Assembly (NCBI GenBank): GCA_958407555.1
Contig: CATYJC010000036.1
Span: forward strand, 1 to 14,900
DNA length: 14,900 bases
Direction: 5' to 3'
Source: an uncultured Collinsella sp.
GTDB taxonomy: Bacteria > Actinomycetota > Coriobacteriia > Coriobacteriales > Coriobacteriaceae
The position numbers and the translations under genes are program-made. The notes beneath the pieces were generated by a model that saw only the letters and a program-made list of their open reading frames with translations, was not told where the DNA came from and did no database searches. Positions 1 to 6,419 of this stretch are shown here, in pieces. The stretch's first letter is position 1, and every line of letters starts with the position of its first letter.

Positions 1-1677
1 TACTCCAAAGACGAGATCCTCATGATGTACCTCAACACCATCTACTACGGCCATGGAGCATATGGCATCGAGGCCGCCGCCGAGACCTATCTGTCCAAGA
101 CTGCCTCCGACCTCACCCTGAGCGAGGCCGCGCTGCTCATCGGCCTTCCCAACTCGCCCTCGCAGTACGACCCCACGGTTAATCCCGACTTGGCGCTGTC
201 CCGCCGCAATAAGGTTCTGGACAACATGCTGCGTCTGGGCCACATCACGCAGGAAGAGCACGATGCCGCACAGGCTGAGCCCATCACGCTTAACGTGACC
301 GAGATTTCGGGCAGTGGCGTCGATGTGTACTCTCAGCCCTACTTTGTCTCCTACGTTAAGCAGTTGCTTGAGCAGGAGTTCTCCACCGACGTGCTCTTTA
401 AGGGCGGTCTGACCGTCAAGACCACCATCGACCCCACCATGCAGCAGGTGGCCGAGGAGGCTGTGCGCTCGCAGCTCGACACGCTTTCGCTCGACGGCCT
501 GGACATGGGCATGGTCGTCGTTGACCCCAAGACCGGCTACATCAAGTGCATGGTAGGCGGCTACGACTACAACGCCGACGAGAATCACGTGAACCACGCT
601 ACGGCAAAGCGCCCCGTGGGCTCCACGTTTAAGGCCTTTACGCTGGCAACTGCCATCCAAAACGGTATGAACCCCAACGTCACCCTCAACTGCAACTCGC
701 CGCTCAAGGCCAAGGGCACCACGACCGAGGTGCAAAACTACGGCAACCAGAGCTATGGCAACATCACGCTTAAGCAGGCAACGGCATACTCATCCAACAC
801 CGGCTACATTCAGGTGGCCGAAGCCATCGGCAATGACAAGATCATGTCGCTCGTCAAAAAGCTCGGCATCGATCCCGCCAAGGACAATATCGAGGACGTT
901 CCCGTCATGACGCTCGGCACCGGGTCCATCTCACCGCTCGAGATGGCATCTGCCTACGCAACGTTTGCCAACGGTGGCTACTACCGTCAGCCCATCGCCA
1001 TTACCGAGATCGACTCGCGTACCGGCTCGGTTCTGTACCAGCACACCGACAATCCCACGCAGGTGCTCACCGAAGGCGAGGCTGCCGCGGTTACCGATGT
1101 TCTATCCGGCGTCATGCAGGGCAGCGGCACGGGTGCCGCCGGCGCGCTGAACGTCAATCAGCCCTATGCCGGCAAGACGGGCACCACTGACAACACCACC
1201 AACCTGTGGTTCTGCGGCTTCACGCCGCAACTGACATGCGCCCTGTGGACCGGTTATTCCGCAGGCGAGATTCCCATCCAAAAGTACGGTTCGGACCTGC
1301 TGGGCGACAGCACCAACCTGCCCGTCTTTAAGAAGTTCATGAACACCGTTCTTGCGGGCACCGAGCGCGAGGAATTCTCGACCGGAACGGCTCCCACGTA
1401 CAAGAACAATAACGTCTGGAAGTTCTACGGCACAAACAACAAAAAGAAAGACGAAGAGGATAAAGACGAGGGAAAAGAAGAGGAAGAGACCACGACCACC
1501 ACAACGACAACGACAACCACGACCACTGAAACCCCGGGCGGCAACACCACTGGCGATAGCGGTACGACAGGTGGCGACGATGGCACGGGTGGCGATGGCG
1601 GCACGGGTGGCGACGGTGGCACGCCGACGCCTACCCCCGATCCTACGCCCACGCCCAACCCCTCTACGGGCCAGTAG
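1..1677 (+). CDS. Class A penicillin-binding protein (bifunctional peptidoglycan glycosyltransferase/transpeptidase), 5' end missing
   Basis: This enzyme polymerises lipid II and cross-links the glycan strands outside the membrane. The frame is open from base 1, so the start, the N-terminal membrane anchor and most of the GT51 domain lie outside the window. What remains begins in the last part of GT51 (YLNTIYYGHGAYGIEAAAE). The penicillin-binding transpeptidase domain follows, with all three active-site motifs: SxxK as STFK (bases 622-633, the acylated serine), SxN as SSN (790-798) and KTG followed by T (1174-1185). After about base 1430 the protein becomes low complexity: a Lys/Asp/Glu stretch, thirteen consecutive Thr, a Gly/Asp/Thr stretch and a Pro/Thr tail ending in STGQ. 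No PASTA domain is visible. The gene converges on argR and ends at its own terminator. The class A assignment is very secure; which paralogue it is cannot be told. Confidence 0.96.
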   Translation, partial: YSKDEILMMYLNTIYYGHGAYGIEAAAETYLSKTASDLTLSEAALLIGLPNSPSQYDPTVNPDLALSRRNKVLDNMLRLGHITQEEHDAAQAEPITLNVTEISGSGVDVYSQPYFVSYVKQLLEQEFSTDVLFKGGLTVKTTIDPTMQQVAEEAVRSQLDTLSLDGLDMGMVVVDPKTGYIKCMVGGYDYNADENHVNHATAKRPVGSTFKAFTLATAIQNGMNPNVTLNCNSPLKAKGTTTEVQNYGNQSYGNITLKQATAYSSNTGYIQVAEAIGNDKIMSLVKKLGIDPAKDNIEDVPVMTLGTGSISPLEMASAYATFANGGYYRQPIAITEIDSRTGSVLYQHTDNPTQVLTEGEAAAVTDVLSGVMQGSGTGAAGALNVNQPYAGKTGTTDNTTNLWFCGFTPQLTCALWTGYSAGEIPIQKYGSDLLGDSTNLPVFKKFMNTVLAGTEREEFSTGTAPTYKNNNVWKFYGTNNKKKDEEDKDEGKEEEETTTTTTTTTTTTTETPGGNTTGDSGTTGGDDGTGGDGGTGGDGGTPTPTPDPTPTPNPSTGQ

Positions 1678-1702
1678 ACGCAAAGCGGCATCTGACACCA
1701 AG

Positions 1703-1744
1703 GCGCCCGAGCAGCACGTACGCTGCTCGGGCGCTTCTTTATTT
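1703..1744 (+). terminator. Intrinsic terminator of the penicillin-binding protein gene
   Basis: A perfect 12-bp stem pairs GCGCCCGAGCAG (1703-1714) with CTGCTCGGGCGC (1723-1734) around an 8-base loop. A T-rich run (TTCTTTATTT) follows. It starts 26 bases after the stop codon at 1677, as expected for a rho-independent terminator on the plus strand. The 215-base convergent gap (1678-1892) holds this element and one weaker candidate for the other strand. Confidence 0.92.
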
Positions 1745-1813
1745 CGGCAGATGCCACATGATGCCACGACGGCCCCGGCTGCAGGACCGATAGAGCAACA
1801 GGCACTGGCATGC

Positions 1814-1842
1814 AAAAGGGCGCTGGCCTTCGTCAACGCCCT
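1814..1842 (-). terminator. Candidate weak terminator downstream of argR
   Basis: Read on the minus strand, AGGGCG and CGCCCT form a 6-bp stem with a 14-base loop, followed by TTTT (bases 1817-1814). It lies about 50 bases past the argR stop. A second small hairpin (GGCAC/GTGCC near 1867-1885) has no T run. The short stem and long loop make this a tentative call. Confidence 0.4.
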
Positions 1843-1892
1843 CGGCAATTACCTATAGCAACAATCGGCACAGCAGCAGTGCCACGCATCCC

Positions 1893-2330
1893 CTACTTGT
1901 GAGAGTTACTCAGCTTGTTGATGAGCGCCTCAAGGCGTTCGCCGTCCTCGGCCGTCTGCGCAATGACCAAGATCGTGTCGTTGCCGGCAAGCGAGCCAAG
2001 CACGTCGGGCAGCTCCGCGGCATCGACCGCTGCGGCAATACCAGAAGCCGTACCGGGCTGTGCCTTGATCATAACCAGATTATCGGCGCGCAGTACGCCG
2101 GTAACCAACTCGGAAACCATGCGCTGCAGATGCAGGTCCTCGGCAAGGACATAGATGCCCTCGGGGAGCTTACGCAGTCCCATGTCCGCGATGTCGCGCG
2201 AAACGGTCGCCTGCGTGCAATCGAAACCCATGGCGCGAAGCTCGTCTACCAAAACGCGCTGCGTACGTACGTCCTTATTGCGAACAATATCTCTGATGGC
2301 ATCCTGGCGCCCATTGCGTTTTTTGGCCAT
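1893..2330 (-). CDS. argR: Arginine repressor ArgR
   Basis: ArgR is a hexameric, arginine-responsive DNA-binding repressor of arginine biosynthesis genes, and in some bacteria an activator of catabolism. The 145-residue product has the normal family length and order: an N-terminal winged helix (about residues 5-70) with the recognition-helix signature ATVSRD (41-46), then the C-terminal oligomerisation and arginine-binding domain with GTASGIAAAVD (93-103) and GSLAGNDTI. The usual GDDT arginine-contact motif reads GNDT here (116-119). I chose the ATG at 2330 because GAGG sits 6-7 bases upstream and MAKKRNGRQ matches family N-termini; a start at 2363 would add 11 residues unlike the family. No arg biosynthesis genes adjoin it. 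A 17-bp palindrome lies 31-47 bases upstream of the start, consistent with autoregulation (inference). Confidence 0.96.
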   Translation of the reverse strand: MAKKRNGRQDAIRDIVRNKDVRTQRVLVDELRAMGFDCTQATVSRDIADMGLRKLPEGIYVLAEDLHLQRMVSELVTGVLRADNLVMIKAQPGTASGIAAAVDAAELPDVLGSLAGNDTILVIAQTAEDGERLEALINKLSNSHK

Positions 2331-2360
2331 ACAAAACCTCACTCCAAAAGATGGCGGAGA

Positions 2361-2377
2361 CAATCACTTAGTGATTG
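2361..2377. promoter_or_regulatory. Perfect palindrome upstream of argR, candidate operator
   Basis: CAATCACT-T-AGTGATTG is a perfect 8-bp inverted repeat around one central base, 31 bases upstream of the argR ATG. It lies just downstream of a weak -10-like TAAACT (minus strand, 2386-2381), so it would cover the transcription start. TGAAT, the half-site of the known ARG box, overlaps its right edge (2376-2380) and recurs at 2407-2411. The palindrome itself does not match the E. coli ARG box consensus. ArgR binding is an inference. Confidence 0.5.
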
Positions 2378-2420
2378 AATAGTTTAGCGCTATTTGAGGG
2401 TTTTAGTGAATAAGAACGCA

Positions 2421-2453
2421 TTTCGAAACAATTCCATGCAATTTATTTCGAAA
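2421..2453. promoter_or_regulatory. AT-rich dyad/hairpin between the glycosyltransferase-like gene and argR
   Basis: TTTCGAAA occurs at 2421-2428 and again at 2446-2453. Between them AATT (2430-2433) pairs with AATT (2440-2443) around the loop CCATGC. The whole can fold as an 8-bp plus 4-bp stem with a small internal loop. It begins about 10 bases past the stop of the glycosyltransferase-like gene. No T run follows on the minus strand, so a simple intrinsic terminator is unlikely. An operator, processing site or rho-assisted stop are alternatives. Confidence 0.5.
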
Positions 2454-2462
2454 ATCACGCTA

Positions 2463-3911
2463 CTAGACAGTCCTGACGCCCGAACGATTGAAAAAGGCCG
2501 CCAGATGCGTATACAACGCACACCGCATGGGCTTGGCACTAGCTATCGAACCATAGAGCAGACCTAGGCCACGATGCTTGCCCTTAAGGGCCGCAACCAT
2601 CTGACGAGTACGCTGCGCTTCGAGCATATCATGCAAGCGAGCCGAACGCTCTATTGAAGACACCCCATGGGGGCTCAGACACAAATTTTCGATGCAGGCA
2701 ACCAGGCCGGCGTAGTAATACCGCTGGCAGACCAGCTTCAACTGATCGTCACCGCCCGCGACGGCAAGCGAGTCGGCAAGCCTGTCGAGCGCCCCGATAT
2801 CATCAGAAAGCCTGGCAAACATCGTGGGGTCAAACGTCTCCGTAATCGACGGCGCCACTGCATGAAAACGGGCACGGCCACATCCCGAAACGCGTTTTGC
2901 CTGCGAAAGCGCGAACGTCAAAAAAGACACCGTGCGAAACGCATCGCCATGCGCAAGGCACGCCTCAAAGAGGGCGCGATCATACAGCACACCAGAGGAC
3001 TGTCGGATTAAACCACAGGAAACCAATTGGGTCAGGCAAGCCGCCCGGTCCTCATCTTCAGAAACGGATGTCGCGTCCAAAACTCGGGAATGACGTTCGC
3101 GGTGAGCATCGTAGCGATCGAGCGAAACAGAGGGAAACACGATGTCAGCAGAAGCGTCGCAGGAGCTTTCGACCATCTGCGAAAGGGACTGCGGCGCAAA
3201 CCACTCATTGGCATTCATCGCAATGATCTGGGAGCCGCGTGAAGCCGCAAAGCCGGCACGCAGGCAGGCACCAGGCGCTGGGTCCTCAGCATCAATCAAA
3301 TCAATATGAATGTCTCTGTCGGCAGCAACTTCGAGCGAATGGCGCACGCCAGCTACCACGCCGCGGCAAACGACGACAATCTGCAAATCGTAGAGGTCTT
3401 GGTTCTGGATGCTCTCGAGAGCGCGCATCGTATAACTGGGCGAACCCTCAACAATCAGGATCACCGAAAGTCGCGGATGCGAACCACGTCGAACCAAGTT
3501 TTCCGTCCTCTCGATGTCAGCAGAAGCGTCGCAGGAGCTTTCGACCATCTGCGAAAGGGACTGCGGCGCAAACCACTCATTGGCATTCATCGCAATGATC
3601 TGGGAGCCGCGTGAAGCCGCAAAGCCGGCACGCAGGCAGGCACCAGGCGCTGGGTCCTCAGCATCAATCAAATCAATATGAATGTCTCTGTCGGCAGCAA
3701 CTTCGAGCGAATGGCGCACGCCAGCTACCACGCCGCGGCAAACGACGACAATCTGCAAATCGTAGAGGTCTTGGTTCTGGATGCTCTCGAGAGCGCGCAT
3801 CGTATAACTGGGCGAACCCTCAACAATCAGGATCACCGAAAGTCGCGGATGCGAACCACGTCGAACCAAGTTTTCCGTCCTCTCGACAGCCAGTAACAAA
3901 CTGCCGTTCAT
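2463..3911 (-). CDS. Degenerate family-2 glycosyltransferase-like protein with an exact internal tandem duplication
   Basis: The N-terminal part (LSVILIVEGSPSYTMRALES...) has the beta-alpha-beta pattern of GT-A family-2 glycosyltransferases, which transfer sugars to polysaccharide, glycolipid or protein. Residues 10-133 are repeated identically as 134-257, so the fold's first half occurs twice in a row. A single C-terminal region (258-482) follows, rich in Arg/Ala helices. Without the repeat the protein would be 358 residues, a more usual size. The acidic motifs are missing in both copies: the usual VVDDGS position reads VVVCRG (55-60), and the DxD position reads NANEW (109-113). Activity is therefore doubtful. 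I prefer the ATG at 3911, preceded by GGGGTG; an in-frame TTG at 3926 is possible. The family call is moderate, and substrate and role are unknown. No clear promoter was seen in the 119 bases before it. Confidence 0.72.
   Translation of the reverse strand: MNGSLLLAVERTENLVRRGSHPRLSVILIVEGSPSYTMRALESIQNQDLYDLQIVVVCRGVVAGVRHSLEVAADRDIHIDLIDAEDPAPGACLRAGFAASRGSQIIAMNANEWFAPQSLSQMVESSCDASADIERTENLVRRGSHPRLSVILIVEGSPSYTMRALESIQNQDLYDLQIVVVCRGVVAGVRHSLEVAADRDIHIDLIDAEDPAPGACLRAGFAASRGSQIIAMNANEWFAPQSLSQMVESSCDASADIVFPSVSLDRYDAHRERHSRVLDATSVSEDEDRAACLTQLVSCGLIRQSSGVLYDRALFEACLAHGDAFRTVSFLTFALSQAKRVSGCGRARFHAVAPSITETFDPTMFARLSDDIGALDRLADSLAVAGGDDQLKLVCQRYYYAGLVACIENLCLSPHGVSSIERSARLHDMLEAQRTRQMVAALKGKHRGLGLLYGSIASAKPMRCALYTHLAAFFNRSGVRTV
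3141..3512. repeat. Direct tandem repeat, unit 1 (372 bp)
   Basis: This unit matches 3513-3884 base for base as far as I can read it. The identity extends over a shared CGA at each junction (3140-3142, 3512-3514, 3884-3886). The unit is exactly 124 codons, so the reading frame of the surrounding gene is kept. On the coding strand this is the downstream copy. Confidence 0.97.
3513..3884. repeat. Direct tandem repeat, unit 2 (372 bp)
   Basis: This is the second, abutting copy of the unit at 3141-3512. On the coding strand it is the upstream copy and encodes residues 10-133 of the glycosyltransferase-like protein. No transposase, terminal inverted repeats or target duplications flank the pair. 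Confidence 0.97.
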
Positions 3912-4030
3912 GGTACACCCCGTCAATTAATGCGGATGGTCGCCCGTCGCGATGCACGTCAAGAACAGATGTTGCACACGCCCCGCTCACAGGCACTGCA
4001 CACAATGATTGCCGTCAGGCAGCCACTTCC

Positions 4031-4855
4031 CTAATCGAGCACCACAAGCTCGGTGGGGTCGTAGTCCACGCCCATAAAGGTAAGACCGCATGCGGGCGCC
4101 GTAGGACCGGCAGCGGAGCGATCGCAGGCATCAATTACCTCGCGCATCCACTCGGGATCGCGGCGATGCATGCCGATCTCGACGAGGGTGCCCACAATGG
4201 TTCGCACCATCGAATGCAAAAACGCATTGCCCTCGATGGTAAACGTGAGGATGTCCTCGCCAAAGGCGACCTCATGGCCAAACTCGGCACGCATTACGCA
4301 GCGGTGCGTAGGTTTGCCCACGGCAGAGGCGACCTTGCAAAAGCTCTTAAAGTCCTGCTCGCCCAAAAGCGCAGGGCAGGCGGCCGCCATCGCATCGACG
4401 TCGAGGGGATAGCGATGCCACCACACAGCACCGCGTGACAGCACGGGCCGCGCATCACGATCGGCAATGCGATAGGTGTACGTGCGAGAACGCGCGTCAA
4501 AGCGAGCAGAAAAGCCCTTACGAGCCTTGTAGACCTCGTTTATGGCGATATCTTTGCCCAGGAGGGCATCCATAGCCCTCAGCCACCTACGGCGCGTCAA
4601 AGCGAGCTCAGCGTCCGTTACAGGCACGCTGATGTATTGGGCCACCGCATGTACGCCGGCATCGGTACGCCCCGCGCACGTCAGATCGATTGGGCGGCGC
4701 AGCAACGTCTCGATTGCACGGCGTAGCTCGCCCGCAACCGTCGTCTGGCCCGGCTGCTCGGCAAATCCGCTATAGGAGGAGCCATCGTAGGCCACGCGAA
4801 ATACAAGGGTGGCGTCGAGCTCGGGGGTCGAATTGAAATTAGACGGCGCAGTCAT
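4031..4855 (-). CDS. truA: tRNA pseudouridine(38-40) synthase TruA
   Basis: TruA isomerises uridines 38-40 in the anticodon stem-loop of many tRNAs to pseudouridine in the cytoplasm. The 274-residue product starts its catalytic fold with FRVAYDGSSYSGFAEQPG (19-36). It carries the catalytic-aspartate motif CAGRTDAGVHA, with Asp65 as the nucleophile. The C-terminal half keeps family blocks such as FCKV and NAFLHSMVRTIVGTL. I chose the ATG at 4855 because GGGAG lies 5 bases upstream; an in-frame TTG at 4870 would add five residues. The gene follows rplQ in the same direction but lies beyond a strong terminator, so it must rely on read-through or on a promoter I could not recognise in the short gap. 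The position next to rplQ is common in bacteria. The cobalt/ECF transporter genes that often lie between the two in Firmicutes are absent. Confidence 0.96.
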   Translation of the reverse strand: MTAPSNFNSTPELDATLVFRVAYDGSSYSGFAEQPGQTTVAGELRRAIETLLRRPIDLTCAGRTDAGVHAVAQYISVPVTDAELALTRRRWLRAMDALLGKDIAINEVYKARKGFSARFDARSRTYTYRIADRDARPVLSRGAVWWHRYPLDVDAMAAACPALLGEQDFKSFCKVASAVGKPTHRCVMRAEFGHEVAFGEDILTFTIEGNAFLHSMVRTIVGTLVEIGMHRRDPEWMREVIDACDRSAAGPTAPACGLTFMGVDYDPTELVVLD

Positions 4856-4890
4856 GGGCGCTCCCAACAAACTAGCAACGGTATTGCGAC

Positions 4891-4921
4891 AAAAAAAGAG
4901 GGGTACGCGAACGTACCCCTC
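4891..4921 (-). terminator. Intrinsic terminator of the ribosomal-protein operon, after rplQ
   Basis: On the minus strand, GAGGGGTACG (4921-4912) and CGTACCCCTC (4907-4898) form a perfect 10-bp stem closed by a TTCG loop, followed by seven T (4897-4891). It starts 26 bases past the rplQ stop. TTCG is an unusually stable tetraloop, normally closed by C-G; here the closing pair is G-C. Confidence 0.96.
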
Positions 4922-4947
4922 GAATATAGCCTATGCAGACAGAATGT

Positions 4948-5415
4948 CTACTCAGCGGTCTCCTCAGCAGGAGCCTCCTCGACAGCCTCAACCTTCTTGG
5001 GAGCAGCGGCCTTCTTGGGGGCCGGAGCAGCCTTCTTGGCCTTAGGCGTGCAAGGCTCGGTGACGAGCTCCATGATAACGATAGGAGCGTTATCGCCCTT
5101 ACGGTTACCGAGCTTCATGATGCGGGTGTAACCGCCGTTGCGGTCCTGCCACATGCCCTGAGCAGCCTTGTCGAAGATCTCGGCAACGAGCTGCTTATCG
5201 CCGAGCTTGGCGATAGCCAGACGACGAGAGTGCAGGTCGCCCTTCTTAGCCCAGGTGATGATCGGGTCGACGACCGAACGCAGCGCCTTAGCGCGGGTCT
5301 CGGTGGTCTTGATGCGGTCGTTCTCGAAGAGGGCCTTAGCAAGGCTCTTCTTCATGGCCTTGGTGTGGCTCGCATCGGTGCCGAGCTTCAGGCCCTTCTT
5401 AACGTTGTGACGCAT
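4948..5415 (-). CDS. rplQ: 50S ribosomal protein L17
   Basis: L17 is a large-subunit protein near the exit-tunnel region. The first ~120 residues match the whole family: MRHNVKKGLKLGTDASHTKA at the start, then ENDRIKTTETRAKALRSVVD, and NGGYTRIMKLGNRKGDNAPI. After about residue 122 comes a tail of ~33 residues, first Lys/Ala/Pro-rich and then Glu/Ala-rich. This makes the protein 155 residues, against roughly 115-130 in many bacteria; such tails are seen in actinobacterial L17. The start is the ATG with GGAG upstream. It is the last gene of the operon, 30 bases after rpoA, and is followed by the terminator at 4891-4921. Confidence 0.98.
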   Translation of the reverse strand: MRHNVKKGLKLGTDASHTKAMKKSLAKALFENDRIKTTETRAKALRSVVDPIITWAKKGDLHSRRLAIAKLGDKQLVAEIFDKAAQGMWQDRNGGYTRIMKLGNRKGDNAPIVIMELVTEPCTPKAKKAAPAPKKAAAPKKVEAVEEAPAEETAE

Positions 5416-5445
5416 GGTCTAGTTTCTCCTCAAATATGCGAAGCA

Positions 5446-6387
5446 TTAAGCCTTCAGGCTCAGGCCCATGGACTCAAGCTTGTCCTTCACTTCCTCGATC
5501 GACTTAACACCGAAGTTACGGATGTTGAGCAGATCGTTCTCCGAGAACTCAACGAGCTGACGGACCGAGTGAATGCTGGCGCGCTTAAGGCAGTTGTAGG
5601 AACGGACGGAAAGGTCCAGGTCCTCGATCTGCTTGTCCAGCTCGGCGTTGTCGTTGATGACCTCGGGAGCGAAGATCGAAGCCTCCTCCTCGACCTCGGG
5701 GGTCTCGGCAAGGTTCATAAAGGCGGCCATATGCTGGTTGATGATATTGGCAGCCTGGACCACGGCGTCGCGCGGGGCGATGGAACCGTTGGTCTCGATC
5801 TCGAGGACAAGGCGGTCGTAGTCGGTATGCTGACCGACACGGCAAGCCTCAACGAGCTTGGCGCAACGGGACACCGGCGAGTACAGCGAGTCGACGTTGA
5901 TCACACCGATGGGATCGTTGTCACGCTTGTTAGCCTCGCCAGAGACATAGCCGCGACCATAGCCGATGCGCATGCTCATGGTGAGATGGCCACCCTCGGT
6001 GAGCGTAGCAATGTGCTGCTCGGGGTTGACCAGCTCAAACTCGGACGGAATAAAGAAGTCCGCACCGGTGACCTCGCAGGGGCCGTCAACCGAGATGGTG
6101 GCGGTCGCCTCGTCGGTCGTGCCGAGAGCCCTGAAGACAAGACCCTTGACATTCAGGACGATGTCGGTGACATCCTCGACCATGTTAGGGATGGTCATGA
6201 ACTCGTGCTGCGCACCATCGATCTGAATGGCCTCGACGGCGGCACCCTCGAGCGAGGACAGAAGAACACGACGAAGCGAGTTACCCAGCGTATCGCCGTA
6301 GCCACGCTCGAGCGGCTCGACGGAGACACGAGCAGAGGTCTCGTTGATCTCTTCGACCTGAACCTGAGGCCTAATGAATTCTGACAT
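5446..6387 (-). CDS. rpoA: DNA-directed RNA polymerase alpha subunit
   Basis: Alpha dimerises to nucleate assembly of RNA polymerase, and its C-terminal domain contacts UP elements and activators. The product has 313 residues, the usual size. The N-terminal domain (to about residue 228) shows EPLERGYGDTLGNSLRRVLL, the dimerisation core, and the following block with GLVFRAL. An acidic linker (EVEEEASIFAPEV) leads to the C-terminal domain, with LDLSVRSYNCLKRASI and NIRNFGVKSIEEVKDKLESM, the helix-hairpin-helix region that binds DNA. A strong ribosome site (GGAGG, 6 bases before the ATG) fits high expression. It lies between rpsD (32-base gap) and rplQ (30-base gap), the standard order. Confidence 0.99.
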   Translation of the reverse strand: MSEFIRPQVQVEEINETSARVSVEPLERGYGDTLGNSLRRVLLSSLEGAAVEAIQIDGAQHEFMTIPNMVEDVTDIVLNVKGLVFRALGTTDEATATISVDGPCEVTGADFFIPSEFELVNPEQHIATLTEGGHLTMSMRIGYGRGYVSGEANKRDNDPIGVINVDSLYSPVSRCAKLVEACRVGQHTDYDRLVLEIETNGSIAPRDAVVQAANIINQHMAAFMNLAETPEVEEEASIFAPEVINDNAELDKQIEDLDLSVRSYNCLKRASIHSVRQLVEFSENDLLNIRNFGVKSIEEVKDKLESMGLSLKA

Positions 6388-6419
6388 GTATTACCTCCAG
6401 CCTCAGCAGCCCGGATGGA

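Noticed and set aside
1488..1530. Thr-codon tract considered as a slippage-prone microsatellite
   Set aside because: The codons vary irregularly, so there is no perfect repeat unit long enough to favour slippage.
1102..1848. 248-codon minus-strand frame opposite the penicillin-binding protein tail
   Set aside because: Arg/Ala/Gly-rich low complexity mirroring the Thr/Gly tail; it also crosses the terminator. No family features.
3140..3886. Duplicated segment considered as an insertion sequence or other mobile element
   Set aside because: It encodes part of the host gene itself, has no transposase or terminal inverted repeats, and the junctions share only three bases.
3912..4030. TTGACG before the glycosyltransferase-like gene considered as a -35 element
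   Set aside because: No -10-like hexamer lies 16-19 bases downstream on the minus strand.
3611..4438. 275-codon plus-strand frame across the duplicated gene and truA
   Set aside because: Antisense to two genes. Its first part repeats an upstream frame only because the DNA itself is duplicated.
4933..6384. 483-codon open frame on the plus strand opposite rplQ and rpoA
   Set aside because: It is antisense to two certain genes and has no family resemblance. Long antisense frames arise because GC-rich codon use avoids TTA, CTA and TCA on the coding strand.
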